Origin: SB21 sp964415295
Lineage (GTDB): Bacteria > CLD3 > SB21
Reading direction: 5' to 3'
Assembly (NCBI GenBank): GCA_964415295.1
Contig: CAYPYN010000007.1
Coordinates: 1 to 64,000, forward strand
Length of the DNA stretch: 64,000 nt
Part shown: piece after piece, positions 42,078 to 50,125 of the stretch
Numbering within the stretch: the stretch's first letter is position 1
Layout of the letters: every line of letters begins with the position of its first letter
Notes under the pieces: model-generated
What the model saw: the letters and a program-made list of their open reading frames with translations, nothing else
Databases searched by the model: none
Told to the model about the DNA's origin: nothing
Position numbers and translations under genes: made by a program

Positions 42078-43169
42078 TCAACACCCTGAAGTGGATCTTT
42101 GCGTGCAGTCGTACATGTCGCAACAGGTGTGGCAAACGCGTTTGAAAGCCTGATAGTCATGTAATTCTATATCCGGCGAAAGGTATCCGTCCTTGACGGG
42201 TTCTTCCCTGAGCAGATCCGTACTTAAATATTTCTTATTGTCATCCGGGAAAACGGTCACAACGACCGCATCATCACCGAGTTCATTTTGTGCCATGATT
42301 GCGCCGATCAGATTGGCGCCTGAAGATATGCCTACCGCGATGCCCAAAGTCGCAGCCAGTTTTTGTGCCATTAAAATAGCATCTCCGTCTGATACCGGAA
42401 TGACATGATCCATCGCGTCGAGTTCCACGATAGACGGGATGAATTCATCGGAGACGCCCTGGATACGATGGTGCCCGACTTTGTGGCCCGTGGTCAGTGT
42501 AGGTGATTCGGCCGGTTCAATAGGATGTATTCGAACGGATGGATTCTGACTTCGAAGAAATCTTCCAACGCCCATGATCGTTCCTCCCGTTCCGACCCCG
42601 GCGACAAAGGCATCGGGTACTTTGGAAGCGAACTGCAATTGCCACCATATTTCCGGGCCGGTAGTGGTTTCATGCGCTTCGACATTGGCGGAGTTGGAGA
42701 ATTGGCAGGGGAGGAAGATATTCGGTTCATTTTTAAAGAGCTCTTCCGTCATACGGATACTTCCCAAAAAGCCGCCTTCATCACGGGTAACCAGTACGAT
42801 CTTTGCGCCCATGCTTTGGATCAAACTGATTCTTTCGCGGCTCATCCAGTCCGGCATATAGATTACCACGGAATGCCCCAAAGCCCTGCCGATCGCAGAA
42901 AATGAAATACCGGTATTACCGCTGGTCGCCTCTACGATTTTGTCTCCGGATTTGATCATGCCCTCTTTATAGGCGCGTTGCAAAATATAGAAGGCCATAC
43001 GGTCTTTAATACTGCCGGTCATGTTCACATTTTCGGCTTTGGCATAGATTACGCGCGGCCGTCCGCGAAATGTAAGATGGATGGCCAGAAGAGGTGTATT
43101 CCCGATCATGTGCCGGATGCCTTTGAATCGATCGGCATTTCTCGTTACCGTATTCAGAATGGGTTCCAT
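42078..43169 (-). CDS. Cysteine-synthase-like PLP enzyme with Cys-rich C-terminal tail
   Basis: The start at ATG 43169 follows AGGAG with ideal spacing; an in-frame ATG eight codons upstream has no such site. The 363-residue enzyme has the PLP lysine Lys55 in MTGSIKDRMA. Other family motifs are VEATSGNTGISFSAIGRALGH, the phosphate-binding GVGTGGTIMGVGRFL and GISSGANLIGA. It joins O-acetylserine or a related activated serine with a sulfur or other nucleophile. The last 18 residues hold five Cys (positions 346, 349, 350, 355, 363), an extension absent from E. coli CysK. This tail could bind a metal or carry sulfur. Cystathionine beta-synthase-type activity is an alternative. No cysE is seen nearby. 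Confidence 0.83.
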   Translation of the reverse strand: MEPILNTVTRNADRFKGIRHMIGNTPLLAIHLTFRGRPRVIYAKAENVNMTGSIKDRMAFYILQRAYKEGMIKSGDKIVEATSGNTGISFSAIGRALGHSVVIYMPDWMSRERISLIQSMGAKIVLVTRDEGGFLGSIRMTEELFKNEPNIFLPCQFSNSANVEAHETTTGPEIWWQLQFASKVPDAFVAGVGTGGTIMGVGRFLRSQNPSVRIHPIEPAESPTLTTGHKVGHHRIQGVSDEFIPSIVELDAMDHVIPVSDGDAILMAQKLAATLGIAVGISSGANLIGAIMAQNELGDDAVVVTVFPDDNKKYLSTDLLREEPVKDGYLSPDIELHDYQAFKRVCHTCCDMYDCTQRSTSGC

Positions 43170-43221
43170 TACCGCTCCTGTTAAATTGGTCAAGTTGCCG
43201 TTAGGTCGCCTGTCCCGGAGT

Positions 43222-46200
43222 TCATTGTTTATCGGTCTCTAAATGGCCTAACGCCTCAAAGTATTTTCGGATCAGATCCTCATAATCTTTGGAATAACCC
43301 TGTTTCATTTCCCTAAGTAATTCCTGGCGTAATTTGTTTTTCCTGTCAGTCAGATCTTTGGGCAATTCGTTTGGAGAACGCGTCTTGTAATCTTTACCGG
43401 TTTCGCCCTTTCTCTTTTCGCTCAGATCTTTCTCTTGTTTGGACTTGGTCGCATCAAGCATGCGTTGAAGGATCTTCTGCTGGCGCTGAACCGTCTCGCG
43501 GTTGATATTCTTTTTCTGCATATCCTTAATGACTTCATCCATCTCTTTGGCCATTTGGTCCAATCGGCCTTTGATATCCTGGTGGCCCTCCAGGCCGGAC
43601 TGCATATTCTCCAGGGACTCCCGCAACGCCTGCTGCTCCGCCATCATACGGCCGAGCTGGGCCTGTTCTTCCGGTGTAAGCTGGCCGGGATTACGCCCGC
43701 TCATTGGCCCCGTTTGGTCATTGATGCCTTGCTGCTGACCGGCCATTTTCTCCAGTTCGGCCATCAATTGTTCCAGACCGGTTCCGGATTGGCCGCTGTT
43801 CATTTTGTCCATGGACCGAAGAAGGAATTTTATCGCATCATTGACGGCGATCATGGATGAATTCTGATTACCGACGGCGCGCGCGGTATTTCTCTCCTCA
43901 AGTTCCTTGACCGCATCATTCATCGATCCCAGTGCGCTTGCAACCAGCTTTCCGAGTTCCGTGGTTACAAAAAAAGTTTTGTTGGATAATTCGATAAGGT
44001 TTTCCGTGACGCGGCTCATATTGCTCAGGACGTCGGACTGTCTCTGAGCGCTCTCGCGGTACTTGGAACTGGCAAACGTAAGGGACTTGCTGTCTTCCAT
44101 GATCCGTTCCTGATCCTTGGAGATCTCGAGCATATCCAGAACGATCTTTCTCATCGCATCCATGATCTGCTGATTCTGCTGCTGTTGAAACTCTTTACGC
44201 GCTACCTCCATCCGGCGCGCCAGTGAATCCAGCTCCCTGGAAATCTCCTTTTGATTATCTTTATCTTCCTGGGAGTTCTGCGTGCCCTGCCGGATGGAGG
44301 ATTGCGATTGGTCCATCCGTTTCTGCATGCGTCCGCTCTTTATCTGCCCGATAGCCTTATCCAATTCGTCCGTACGTAGTTTCTTATCGATATCATTTAC
44401 CAAGTTGCGAAGTTCCTCGCTTCTTTGCTCGAGCTGTTCAAGAGATTTCTTGATATGCTCCTGTTCCTTTGTAAGTGCATTTCTCTCGTTCTCATTTTTG
44501 ATCTTGCCGGAGAGTTCATTCACCTGATCCTGGCGGCGTTTGAGTTCATCCGCTTGTTTTTTGAGCTGATCGAACATCTGCTCGGCTTTGATGCGTTTGA
44601 GCAGTTCCACAGTACGATCGATATTCTTTTTGAAGGAATCCTGGTCGAATTTGAAATTCCGGAGGGCGTCCTTCATTTGCTTCTGATCGAAATTATTCTT
44701 CATGGCCTGCTGCAGCTTTTCCATGACGTCCTGCAGTTCTTTGCTGTTGACCTCGGACAGCAGTTTTTGAAGCTCCTGGTATTTCTCCATGGTCTCTTTC
44801 GACAGCAGGTTATGGTCGTTCATCTTTTCAGTCATTTTGTCGAGCGATTCCTTCATCGCTTCGATGTCCTTCTGCATCTTTTGCTGCTTTTCGGTCAGTT
44901 GCTTTATCTGTTCTTTTTCCTTCCAATCGAGTTTTTTATTCTCTTTCAGAAGCTCTTTATTGATCTCGTCCAGTTCCTTCCTGATCTGTTCGCTCTCTTT
45001 GGCGATATCTTCCGCTTTGGCAATCTGTTGATCCTGTTCTTTGTTGATCTCTGAAAGGATCTCCTCTAAGGACGGAAACCGCAGCTTTCGGACATCGCTT
45101 TTGGAGCTTTTGGGACCGCTGACGGCATCGTTGTCGAATACTTCAAGATAGAAACTCATGACCTCTTCCGGCTGAAGTCCGATCGAGGCATAACTCCACG
45201 TATAAGAAACGCTTTGACCGCTATGGGACGGGTCGATCAGATATGAGAGATCAATGACGGATGATCCTTCCGGCCTTGCGATAACGCTTTTTGGTTGTTC
45301 GATCCGGTAATGGAGTAAGAGCCTTGTCAGACCGAAATCGTCCTGAAGGTCGGCCTGCAAAGGAACGGCCATGTTCTCATCGACATCCAGGTCTTTGTCG
45401 GGAACGAGTAATTTGATGAGCGGATACTCATCCGATAACGCGCTCAGACGGTATTCCACCGAGTTGCTGCTTTCGATATTCTCGGTGTCCTTCAACTGCA
45501 GATGGTAAGAGCCGTTCCTGGTAAGGACAAAGGAAGCTTCCGCTTTGTCGGAGGAGAACTTAGACAGCGTCATGTCATGTTCAGTGCTGTCTGAAAAAAC
45601 GAGCCGGGCTTCCGTCAGCGCCTTCGTGGATTCGATTCGGATTTTGACACGGGAACCCTTGAGCGCTCCGATATCTCCGGTGTTATCATCCAGCGCTTTT
45701 GTCTCCAAACCGGAATAGTCCGGATAATCGATCTCGACCTGAAGACGTTTGACAGACGGCCGTTTCAATGCCGTGATGTGAAATTCGTTCGAACGCAGCA
45801 AACGCCGTCGCGGGGAACTTCTATCTATGGCCGATGCGTAGTAAAAAACATCCTGCCGCAGGTTGCTCATGTTCATTCGGAAGATACCGGCCGAATCTTT
45901 CTTGAGGATCTCCTCTTTAAACGTCTCCACGCCGGCCTGTCTCGTCCACAATGAAATACGGTCAGGAATTGCCGTGGCCTGCGATCCGTTGGGTTTCAGA
46001 AAGATCTGAATGGAAACATTCTGTCCGTGAAGGATCTCGATATCACCGGGAGAAACGATCCAATCGAATGGCTGCGGTTCGGTTACTTCTATTCCGGGAT
46101 TCATCAGACGGACCATGGCTCCGGTCAGAGGCTTAAAGAAAATAAGGATCACGGCGGCAGTTGCAAGAATAATCATTCCAGATCTTTTGAAGGCCGTTCC

Positions 46201-46668
46201 CAATCGCTCCTTATCTGCGGCCAGTGAGAAATCCAGATGTTCTGTCGCCCTTTGAAGGACCTCCAGTGAAGCACGTATCAGGGCTTCAGACTGGGCTGGT
46301 GAATCCCGCTCTTCATATATTTCGAGAGCATTGGCAAGACGATCCTTGATCTCGGGAAATCGCTTTCCGATCCGATGTGCAAGTGTAATATCGTCGTAGG
46401 AATACGCGAGTCCGGCCCATTGAAGTAAAGGATGGACGACCCAAAATGCAAAAGATACGAGGACGGCCAAAACGGAGCTCAGCAAAATGAGCCATCGTCC
46501 GGCAGTATCCGGTTCTGCAAGAATCTCGGTCCAGCCCGCAGCTGTGATTATGACCAAAGAAGCCGCGACAAATTTAAGAAATCCTGCACGGAGAGAGATG
46601 AGATTTTCCTTCTGGCGCAGGACGGCTATCCGGCGATGAAATTCCTTATGCAGATCCGGGATATTCAT
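43222..46668 (-). CDS. DUF4175-like giant coiled-coil membrane protein
   Basis: At 1148 residues this is the largest protein of the window. Two hydrophobic helices lie at ~28-45 and ~52-75 (LILLSSVLAVLVSFAFWVV), and a third at ~168-185. A beta-rich region (~190-530) with Ig-like strands follows (VKIRIESTKALTEARLVFSDS). From ~530 onward the chain is almost entirely Gln/Lys/Glu-rich coiled coil with an Asn/Gln-rich middle. Family length and layout match DUF4175 proteins of alphaproteobacteria and FCB bacteria. The function is unknown. The coil is predicted to be extracytoplasmic. The next gene upstream, a small lipoprotein, ends 9 bp before its start, so the two are probably cotranscribed. Confidence 0.8.
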   Translation of the reverse strand: MNIPDLHKEFHRRIAVLRQKENLISLRAGFLKFVAASLVIITAAGWTEILAEPDTAGRWLILLSSVLAVLVSFAFWVVHPLLQWAGLAYSYDDITLAHRIGKRFPEIKDRLANALEIYEERDSPAQSEALIRASLEVLQRATEHLDFSLAADKERLGTAFKRSGMIILATAAVILIFFKPLTGAMVRLMNPGIEVTEPQPFDWIVSPGDIEILHGQNVSIQIFLKPNGSQATAIPDRISLWTRQAGVETFKEEILKKDSAGIFRMNMSNLRQDVFYYASAIDRSSPRRRLLRSNEFHITALKRPSVKRLQVEIDYPDYSGLETKALDDNTGDIGALKGSRVKIRIESTKALTEARLVFSDSTEHDMTLSKFSSDKAEASFVLTRNGSYHLQLKDTENIESSNSVEYRLSALSDEYPLIKLLVPDKDLDVDENMAVPLQADLQDDFGLTRLLLHYRIEQPKSVIARPEGSSVIDLSYLIDPSHSGQSVSYTWSYASIGLQPEEVMSFYLEVFDNDAVSGPKSSKSDVRKLRFPSLEEILSEINKEQDQQIAKAEDIAKESEQIRKELDEINKELLKENKKLDWKEKEQIKQLTEKQQKMQKDIEAMKESLDKMTEKMNDHNLLSKETMEKYQELQKLLSEVNSKELQDVMEKLQQAMKNNFDQKQMKDALRNFKFDQDSFKKNIDRTVELLKRIKAEQMFDQLKKQADELKRRQDQVNELSGKIKNENERNALTKEQEHIKKSLEQLEQRSEELRNLVNDIDKKLRTDELDKAIGQIKSGRMQKRMDQSQSSIRQGTQNSQEDKDNQKEISRELDSLARRMEVARKEFQQQQNQQIMDAMRKIVLDMLEISKDQERIMEDSKSLTFASSKYRESAQRQSDVLSNMSRVTENLIELSNKTFFVTTELGKLVASALGSMNDAVKELEERNTARAVGNQNSSMIAVNDAIKFLLRSMDKMNSGQSGTGLEQLMAELEKMAGQQQGINDQTGPMSGRNPGQLTPEEQAQLGRMMAEQQALRESLENMQSGLEGHQDIKGRLDQMAKEMDEVIKDMQKKNINRETVQRQQKILQRMLDATKSKQEKDLSEKRKGETGKDYKTRSPNELPKDLTDRKNKLRQELLREMKQGYSKDYEDLIRKYFEALGHLETDKQ

Positions 46669-46677
46669 AGATCCTTA

Positions 46678-47238
46678 CTAATATATTTGACCTGCGAGGA
46701 TCGTATGATCCTCGGTTTGATTGTATCCGCAATCGTGCAGGATGAGGCGCGAAGCCGCTGAATCAACGCTGATCCGGATCCAGGCAAAGTGGGTGCCCCC
46801 ATCGACCGTTAACCGAATCGGCAGGTAACCGTTTTCCGCATGTTTCCAGGATCCGATCATGAGACTATCTCCTTCCTGAAAGTAGCGTTTTGCGGTCAAA
46901 ATGTCAAAGGAGCGGTCCCATGTATTTGATCCTGCAGGATCGTGCGAAATCGGTTGATCTTTCTCGAAAACCGGTATCGATTCTCCGTTGATCTGGAGAA
47001 AATGGCCCGGGGACGGATAGGCTATAAAATTCAGATCGGTTGAGCCATCCGCCCGGCCGATCAGGCTCGTGGTAAAACGCAAGTCGGATGTTGTGTCATC
47101 ATTCATGTCCAAAATGACCGGGTTCAGATAACTTACCGTAGTGTCATGAAGATCCTTGTAATATATAACCGACGGCGCCGTGTCTTCTGAACGGCACGAT
47201 AGAACGAAAAGAACGAAGGCTGAAAGAAGATATCTCAT
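46678..47238 (-). CDS. Small lipoprotein of unknown function
   Basis: The start is ATG 47238, preceded by AAAGGA; this gives 186 residues. An upstream in-frame start would add 16. A lipobox FVLSC (Cys15) follows a short leader. The mature chain is beta-rich (YYKDLHDTTVSYLNPVILDMNDDTTSDLRFT, GNTWDRS-like SNTWDRSFDI, and a final TILAGQIY). It reads like the short surface-type lipoproteins that FCB bacteria encode in numbers. I do not recognise a family. It lies immediately upstream of the DUF4175-like gene and may be cotranscribed with it. Confidence 0.65.
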   Translation of the reverse strand: MRYLLSAFVLFVLSCRSEDTAPSVIYYKDLHDTTVSYLNPVILDMNDDTTSDLRFTTSLIGRADGSTDLNFIAYPSPGHFLQINGESIPVFEKDQPISHDPAGSNTWDRSFDILTAKRYFQEGDSLMIGSWKHAENGYLPIRLTVDGGTHFAWIRISVDSAASRLILHDCGYNQTEDHTILAGQIY

Positions 47239-47487
47239 GGAAGAATCCTTTACCTGAAATTGTTTGTTTGATCGTATGGAACGCAAGTATGAGGATTTTG
47301 TTCAAAAAAAGTGCCGCATTGAGGGCTAACAAGCCAATACGGGTGTAACATCGGATGAACGGCAGGCGCGCTCAAGGTTTCTAAAGTCTGCGGAGCAGGT
47401 CGCGGTTTGATCCGCGCGAATCCTTCCGAGGACTTAAACGTATGTTGAATTTAATTCCATACCAAGTGAATCTTGATAAAGCTTGTG
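47239..47487. other. Intergenic stretch before lipoprotein gene
   Basis: The gap between the P5C dehydrogenase stop and the lipoprotein start is 313 bp. Apart from the terminator near its left end I see only a weak CGCGG/CCGCG hairpin around 47400-47416 and an A-rich stretch near 47305. No gene or RNA is recognisable; it should contain the lipoprotein promoter. Confidence 0.5.
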
Positions 47488-47526
47488 CAAAAAACAAAAA
47501 CACCGGCCGCAGAATAGCAGCCGGTG
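47488..47526 (-). terminator. Rho-independent terminator after P5C dehydrogenase
   Basis: On the minus strand CACCGGC and GCCGGTG pair around a 12-nt loop and are followed by T5-G-T6. It starts 25 bp past the stop codon. Confidence 0.88.
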
Positions 47527-47551
47527 CTTAGTATCACGATAGTTATCGGCC

Positions 47552-49117
47552 TTACTTGATCTTTTCGCTCCAGACTTTGGCCTGGGTGAAGAGCATCAGG
47601 TAATCGCGTCCGCCGGCCTTGGAGTCCGTACCGCTCATATTGAAACCGCCGAAAGGATGCACGCCGACCATGGCACCGGTGCATTTGCGGTTGAGATACA
47701 GATTGCCGACATGGAATTCGTTCTTGGCGCGTTCGATTTTCTTTTTGTTCTTGGAATACACCGCGCCGGTAAGGCCGTATTCGGTGTTATTGGCAATTTC
47801 CAAAGCTTCATCATAATTCTTCGCTTTGATCACGGCGAGAACGGGACCAAAGATCTCTTCCTGGGAGATAGTATCTTTGGGTTTGACATTGTCCACGATC
47901 GTCGGCTGTAAGAAACTTCCGACCGAATCGTCCTTTACGCCGCCGAACACGATTTCGCCGCCTTCGGACTTGGCTTTTTCGATGTACCACATCATACTGC
48001 CCAGGGCTTTGTCGTTGATCACCGGACCCATATAATTCTTCGGATCGACGGGATTTCCAACCGTCAGAGTCTTGGCCTTTTCGAGCAATTTGCTCATGAA
48101 TTTCTGATGTACGCTCTCGACGACGATCGCGCGTGAGCAGGCGGAACATTTCTGTCCCTGGAACCCGAATGCGGAGTAAAGCACGCCTTCCGCGGCCTTA
48201 TCCAGGTCGGCTTCATTATCTACGACGATCGAGTCCTTGCCGCCCATTTCCGCAACGACGCGTTTGATCCAAAGCTGTCCGGTCTGGGTTTCTGCGGCTA
48301 CTTTATTGATATGCAATCCTACCGATTTGGAACCGGTGAAAGCGATGAATCGGGTAAGGTGGTGTTTGGTCAGAGCATCGCCCATACCGGAACCCGGACC
48401 CGGCATGAAATTGATCACGCCTTTGGGCAGCCCGACCTCTTCCATGAGTTCGACAAACTTGATCGCGATCGTCGGGGAATCGCTGGAAGGTTTCAGCACG
48501 ACGGTATTACCCGCGACGACGGCCGCCGTAGTCATACCAACCAGGATGGCGAGCGGGAAATTCCAGGGAGGGATCACCGCGCCGACGCCGAGCGGGATAT
48601 AGAGCAATCGGTTCTTTTCACTCGGGATCTTGGTCAGGGGCTGTTCGGCGGCATAACGGAGCATTTCGCGTCCGTAGAATTCCATAAAATCGATCGCTTC
48701 CGCCGTATCGGCATCCGCTTCCACCCAGCTCTTACCGACTTCGTAGACCATCCAGGAAGAGAATTCGTGTTTCCGTTTGCGCATCAGGGCCGCGGCTTTG
48801 AATAAATATTGTGCGCGTTTTTCGGCCGGTACATTTCTCCACTTGAGGAATTTTTCGTGGGCCAATTCTATGGCTTTGTTGGCCAGTTCTTCGTTGGCCT
48901 GATAAAATGTTCCGATCACTTGTTCGCGGTTCGACGGGTTGAGGGATTTCAGAGTATGATTGGTGCGGACGCGATCTCCGTCGATAATCAGGAAATATTC
49001 CTTTCCAAGTTCGCTTCCAACTTTTTGCAGTGCTTTTTCGAACGCTTTCTTATTCGCGGGCTTTGAGAAATCCGTCAAAGGCTCGTTTTTGAAAGCGCTT
49101 ATTTTCTTTCCGGCCAT
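47552..49117 (-). CDS. L-glutamate gamma-semialdehyde (P5C) dehydrogenase
   Basis: This 521-residue aldehyde dehydrogenase oxidises P5C/glutamate semialdehyde to glutamate with NAD+, the second step of proline degradation. NAD-binding is in PPWNFPLAILVGMTTAA and AFTGSKSVGLHI. The catalytic Glu is in VVAEMGGKDSIVV, and the catalytic Cys is in GFQGQKCSACSRAIV. The N-terminal ~45 residues (SKPANKKAFEKALQKVGSELGKEY) are specific to the RocA/PruA group, which distinguishes it from other aldehyde dehydrogenases. The length matches a monofunctional enzyme. No proline dehydrogenase lies nearby. Together with HutI and HutU it indicates growth on amino acids. Confidence 0.94.
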   Translation of the reverse strand: MAGKKISAFKNEPLTDFSKPANKKAFEKALQKVGSELGKEYFLIIDGDRVRTNHTLKSLNPSNREQVIGTFYQANEELANKAIELAHEKFLKWRNVPAEKRAQYLFKAAALMRKRKHEFSSWMVYEVGKSWVEADADTAEAIDFMEFYGREMLRYAAEQPLTKIPSEKNRLLYIPLGVGAVIPPWNFPLAILVGMTTAAVVAGNTVVLKPSSDSPTIAIKFVELMEEVGLPKGVINFMPGPGSGMGDALTKHHLTRFIAFTGSKSVGLHINKVAAETQTGQLWIKRVVAEMGGKDSIVVDNEADLDKAAEGVLYSAFGFQGQKCSACSRAIVVESVHQKFMSKLLEKAKTLTVGNPVDPKNYMGPVINDKALGSMMWYIEKAKSEGGEIVFGGVKDDSVGSFLQPTIVDNVKPKDTISQEEIFGPVLAVIKAKNYDEALEIANNTEYGLTGAVYSKNKKKIERAKNEFHVGNLYLNRKCTGAMVGVHPFGGFNMSGTDSKAGGRDYLMLFTQAKVWSEKIK

Positions 49118-49365
49118 AACAGCTCCTATTTTGAGTTTCGGGTTGTCCGTTCAAACACGGCTGAATATAAGCAAATCGGATTTTTTAAACAAGCAAATAA
49201 AGGCCGGAAAGTGTAAAAAAATGTTCAAAAATGGGCCCCAATTTGTCTTTTTTATTCACAGCAAAGGTCAACTGACACCTTGTTTTTAAAAAACTTATGT
49301 GAGTCTGGCCATACGGCATGCAAATTGGACTATAAGAATGCCGAAGATAGAAAGTTGGAGGCTCT

Positions 49366-50118
49366 ATGAGTTCATTTATTATGACAACAGGACGGTTGGT
49401 ACGGCACAATTACGTCTCGTTTTTGATCTTCTTTTTTATGCTATTTCGCCCGCAGATCATGTTCTGGGTGCGGCATGAGTTAATTCGCCCTTTGTTTGGC
49501 CACGGCTGCGAAACCGGATCATGCAAAAAAGTGAGCGGACCCGCCACCGTGATGGAAGCCGGTCTTGTTCTCAGCGATGACGATGATGAGGGTTGCGGGG
49601 ATGACGGCGGTTCCTGCAGCGAGGACAACGAATCGGACGAGGACACCGGTGAGGATTATTCCGATGACGAAGGATGCAACGATGATGGAAGTTGCGGTTC
49701 GGAGGACGACTCGTATTACACGGAGGAAGAGGAAACGTATGAGGACGACGGCTGCAGTTGCTCCGGAGAGACTGTGGTGACCAGCACGGACACGGAGAAT
49801 TCCTATTACAACGGAACGCTTCAGATAAAACTCACTATCCGTTCGTCAACCAATTACTACAGGCTCTATATCAGTGACCCTTCGGGACGAACGGCGGTCA
49901 CGATATTCAGCCGAACGGCTTTGGGTCACGGAACGTACTATTTTAGTTGGGACGGCGTATACGACACGGATGAAGTGACCGCCGGCGGGTATTACAAGGT
50001 GATTTTGGAGACGGAATACGCGCCGTACGTTAGGAGGGAACGTAATTTCTACTATTCCTCCAAACACGGATTCCAGGTCGACGGTACATCGTCTAACGTG
50101 GTTGAAATAGACATGTGA
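49366..50118 (+). CDS. Membrane-anchored acidic Cys-rich protein with FlgD-like Ig domain
   Basis: This 250-residue protein has GGAGGCTCT before its ATG. A basic start and one TM segment at ~17-36 (VSFLIFFFMLFRPQIMFWV) are followed by a lumenal chain. From ~47 to ~145 the sequence is extremely acidic and carries Cys pairs: C-x4-C (CETGSC), EGC-GDDGGSC, EGC-NDDGSC, and DGCSC. Their spacings of 4-6 and the Asp/Gly context suggest disulfide staples or a metal-binding linker. Residues ~155-240 match a FlgD-type Ig domain: YYRLYISDPSGR, TYYFSWDGVYDTDEVTAGGYYKVIL. No known full-length protein has this combination to my knowledge. It is convergent with the NlpC/RlpA gene (7-bp gap). The function is unknown. 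Confidence 0.7.
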   Translation: MSSFIMTTGRLVRHNYVSFLIFFFMLFRPQIMFWVRHELIRPLFGHGCETGSCKKVSGPATVMEAGLVLSDDDDEGCGDDGGSCSEDNESDEDTGEDYSDDEGCNDDGSCGSEDDSYYTEEEETYEDDGCSCSGETVVTSTDTENSYYNGTLQIKLTIRSSTNYYRLYISDPSGRTAVTIFSRTALGHGTYYFSWDGVYDTDEVTAGGYYKVILETEYAPYVRRERNFYYSSKHGFQVDGTSSNVVEIDM

Positions 50119-50125
50119 TTCCGGA

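Noticed and set aside
47239..47487. Small RNA or tRNA gene in the gap before the P5C dehydrogenase
   Set aside because: No cloverleaf, CCA end or conserved T-loop; only a weak short hairpin.
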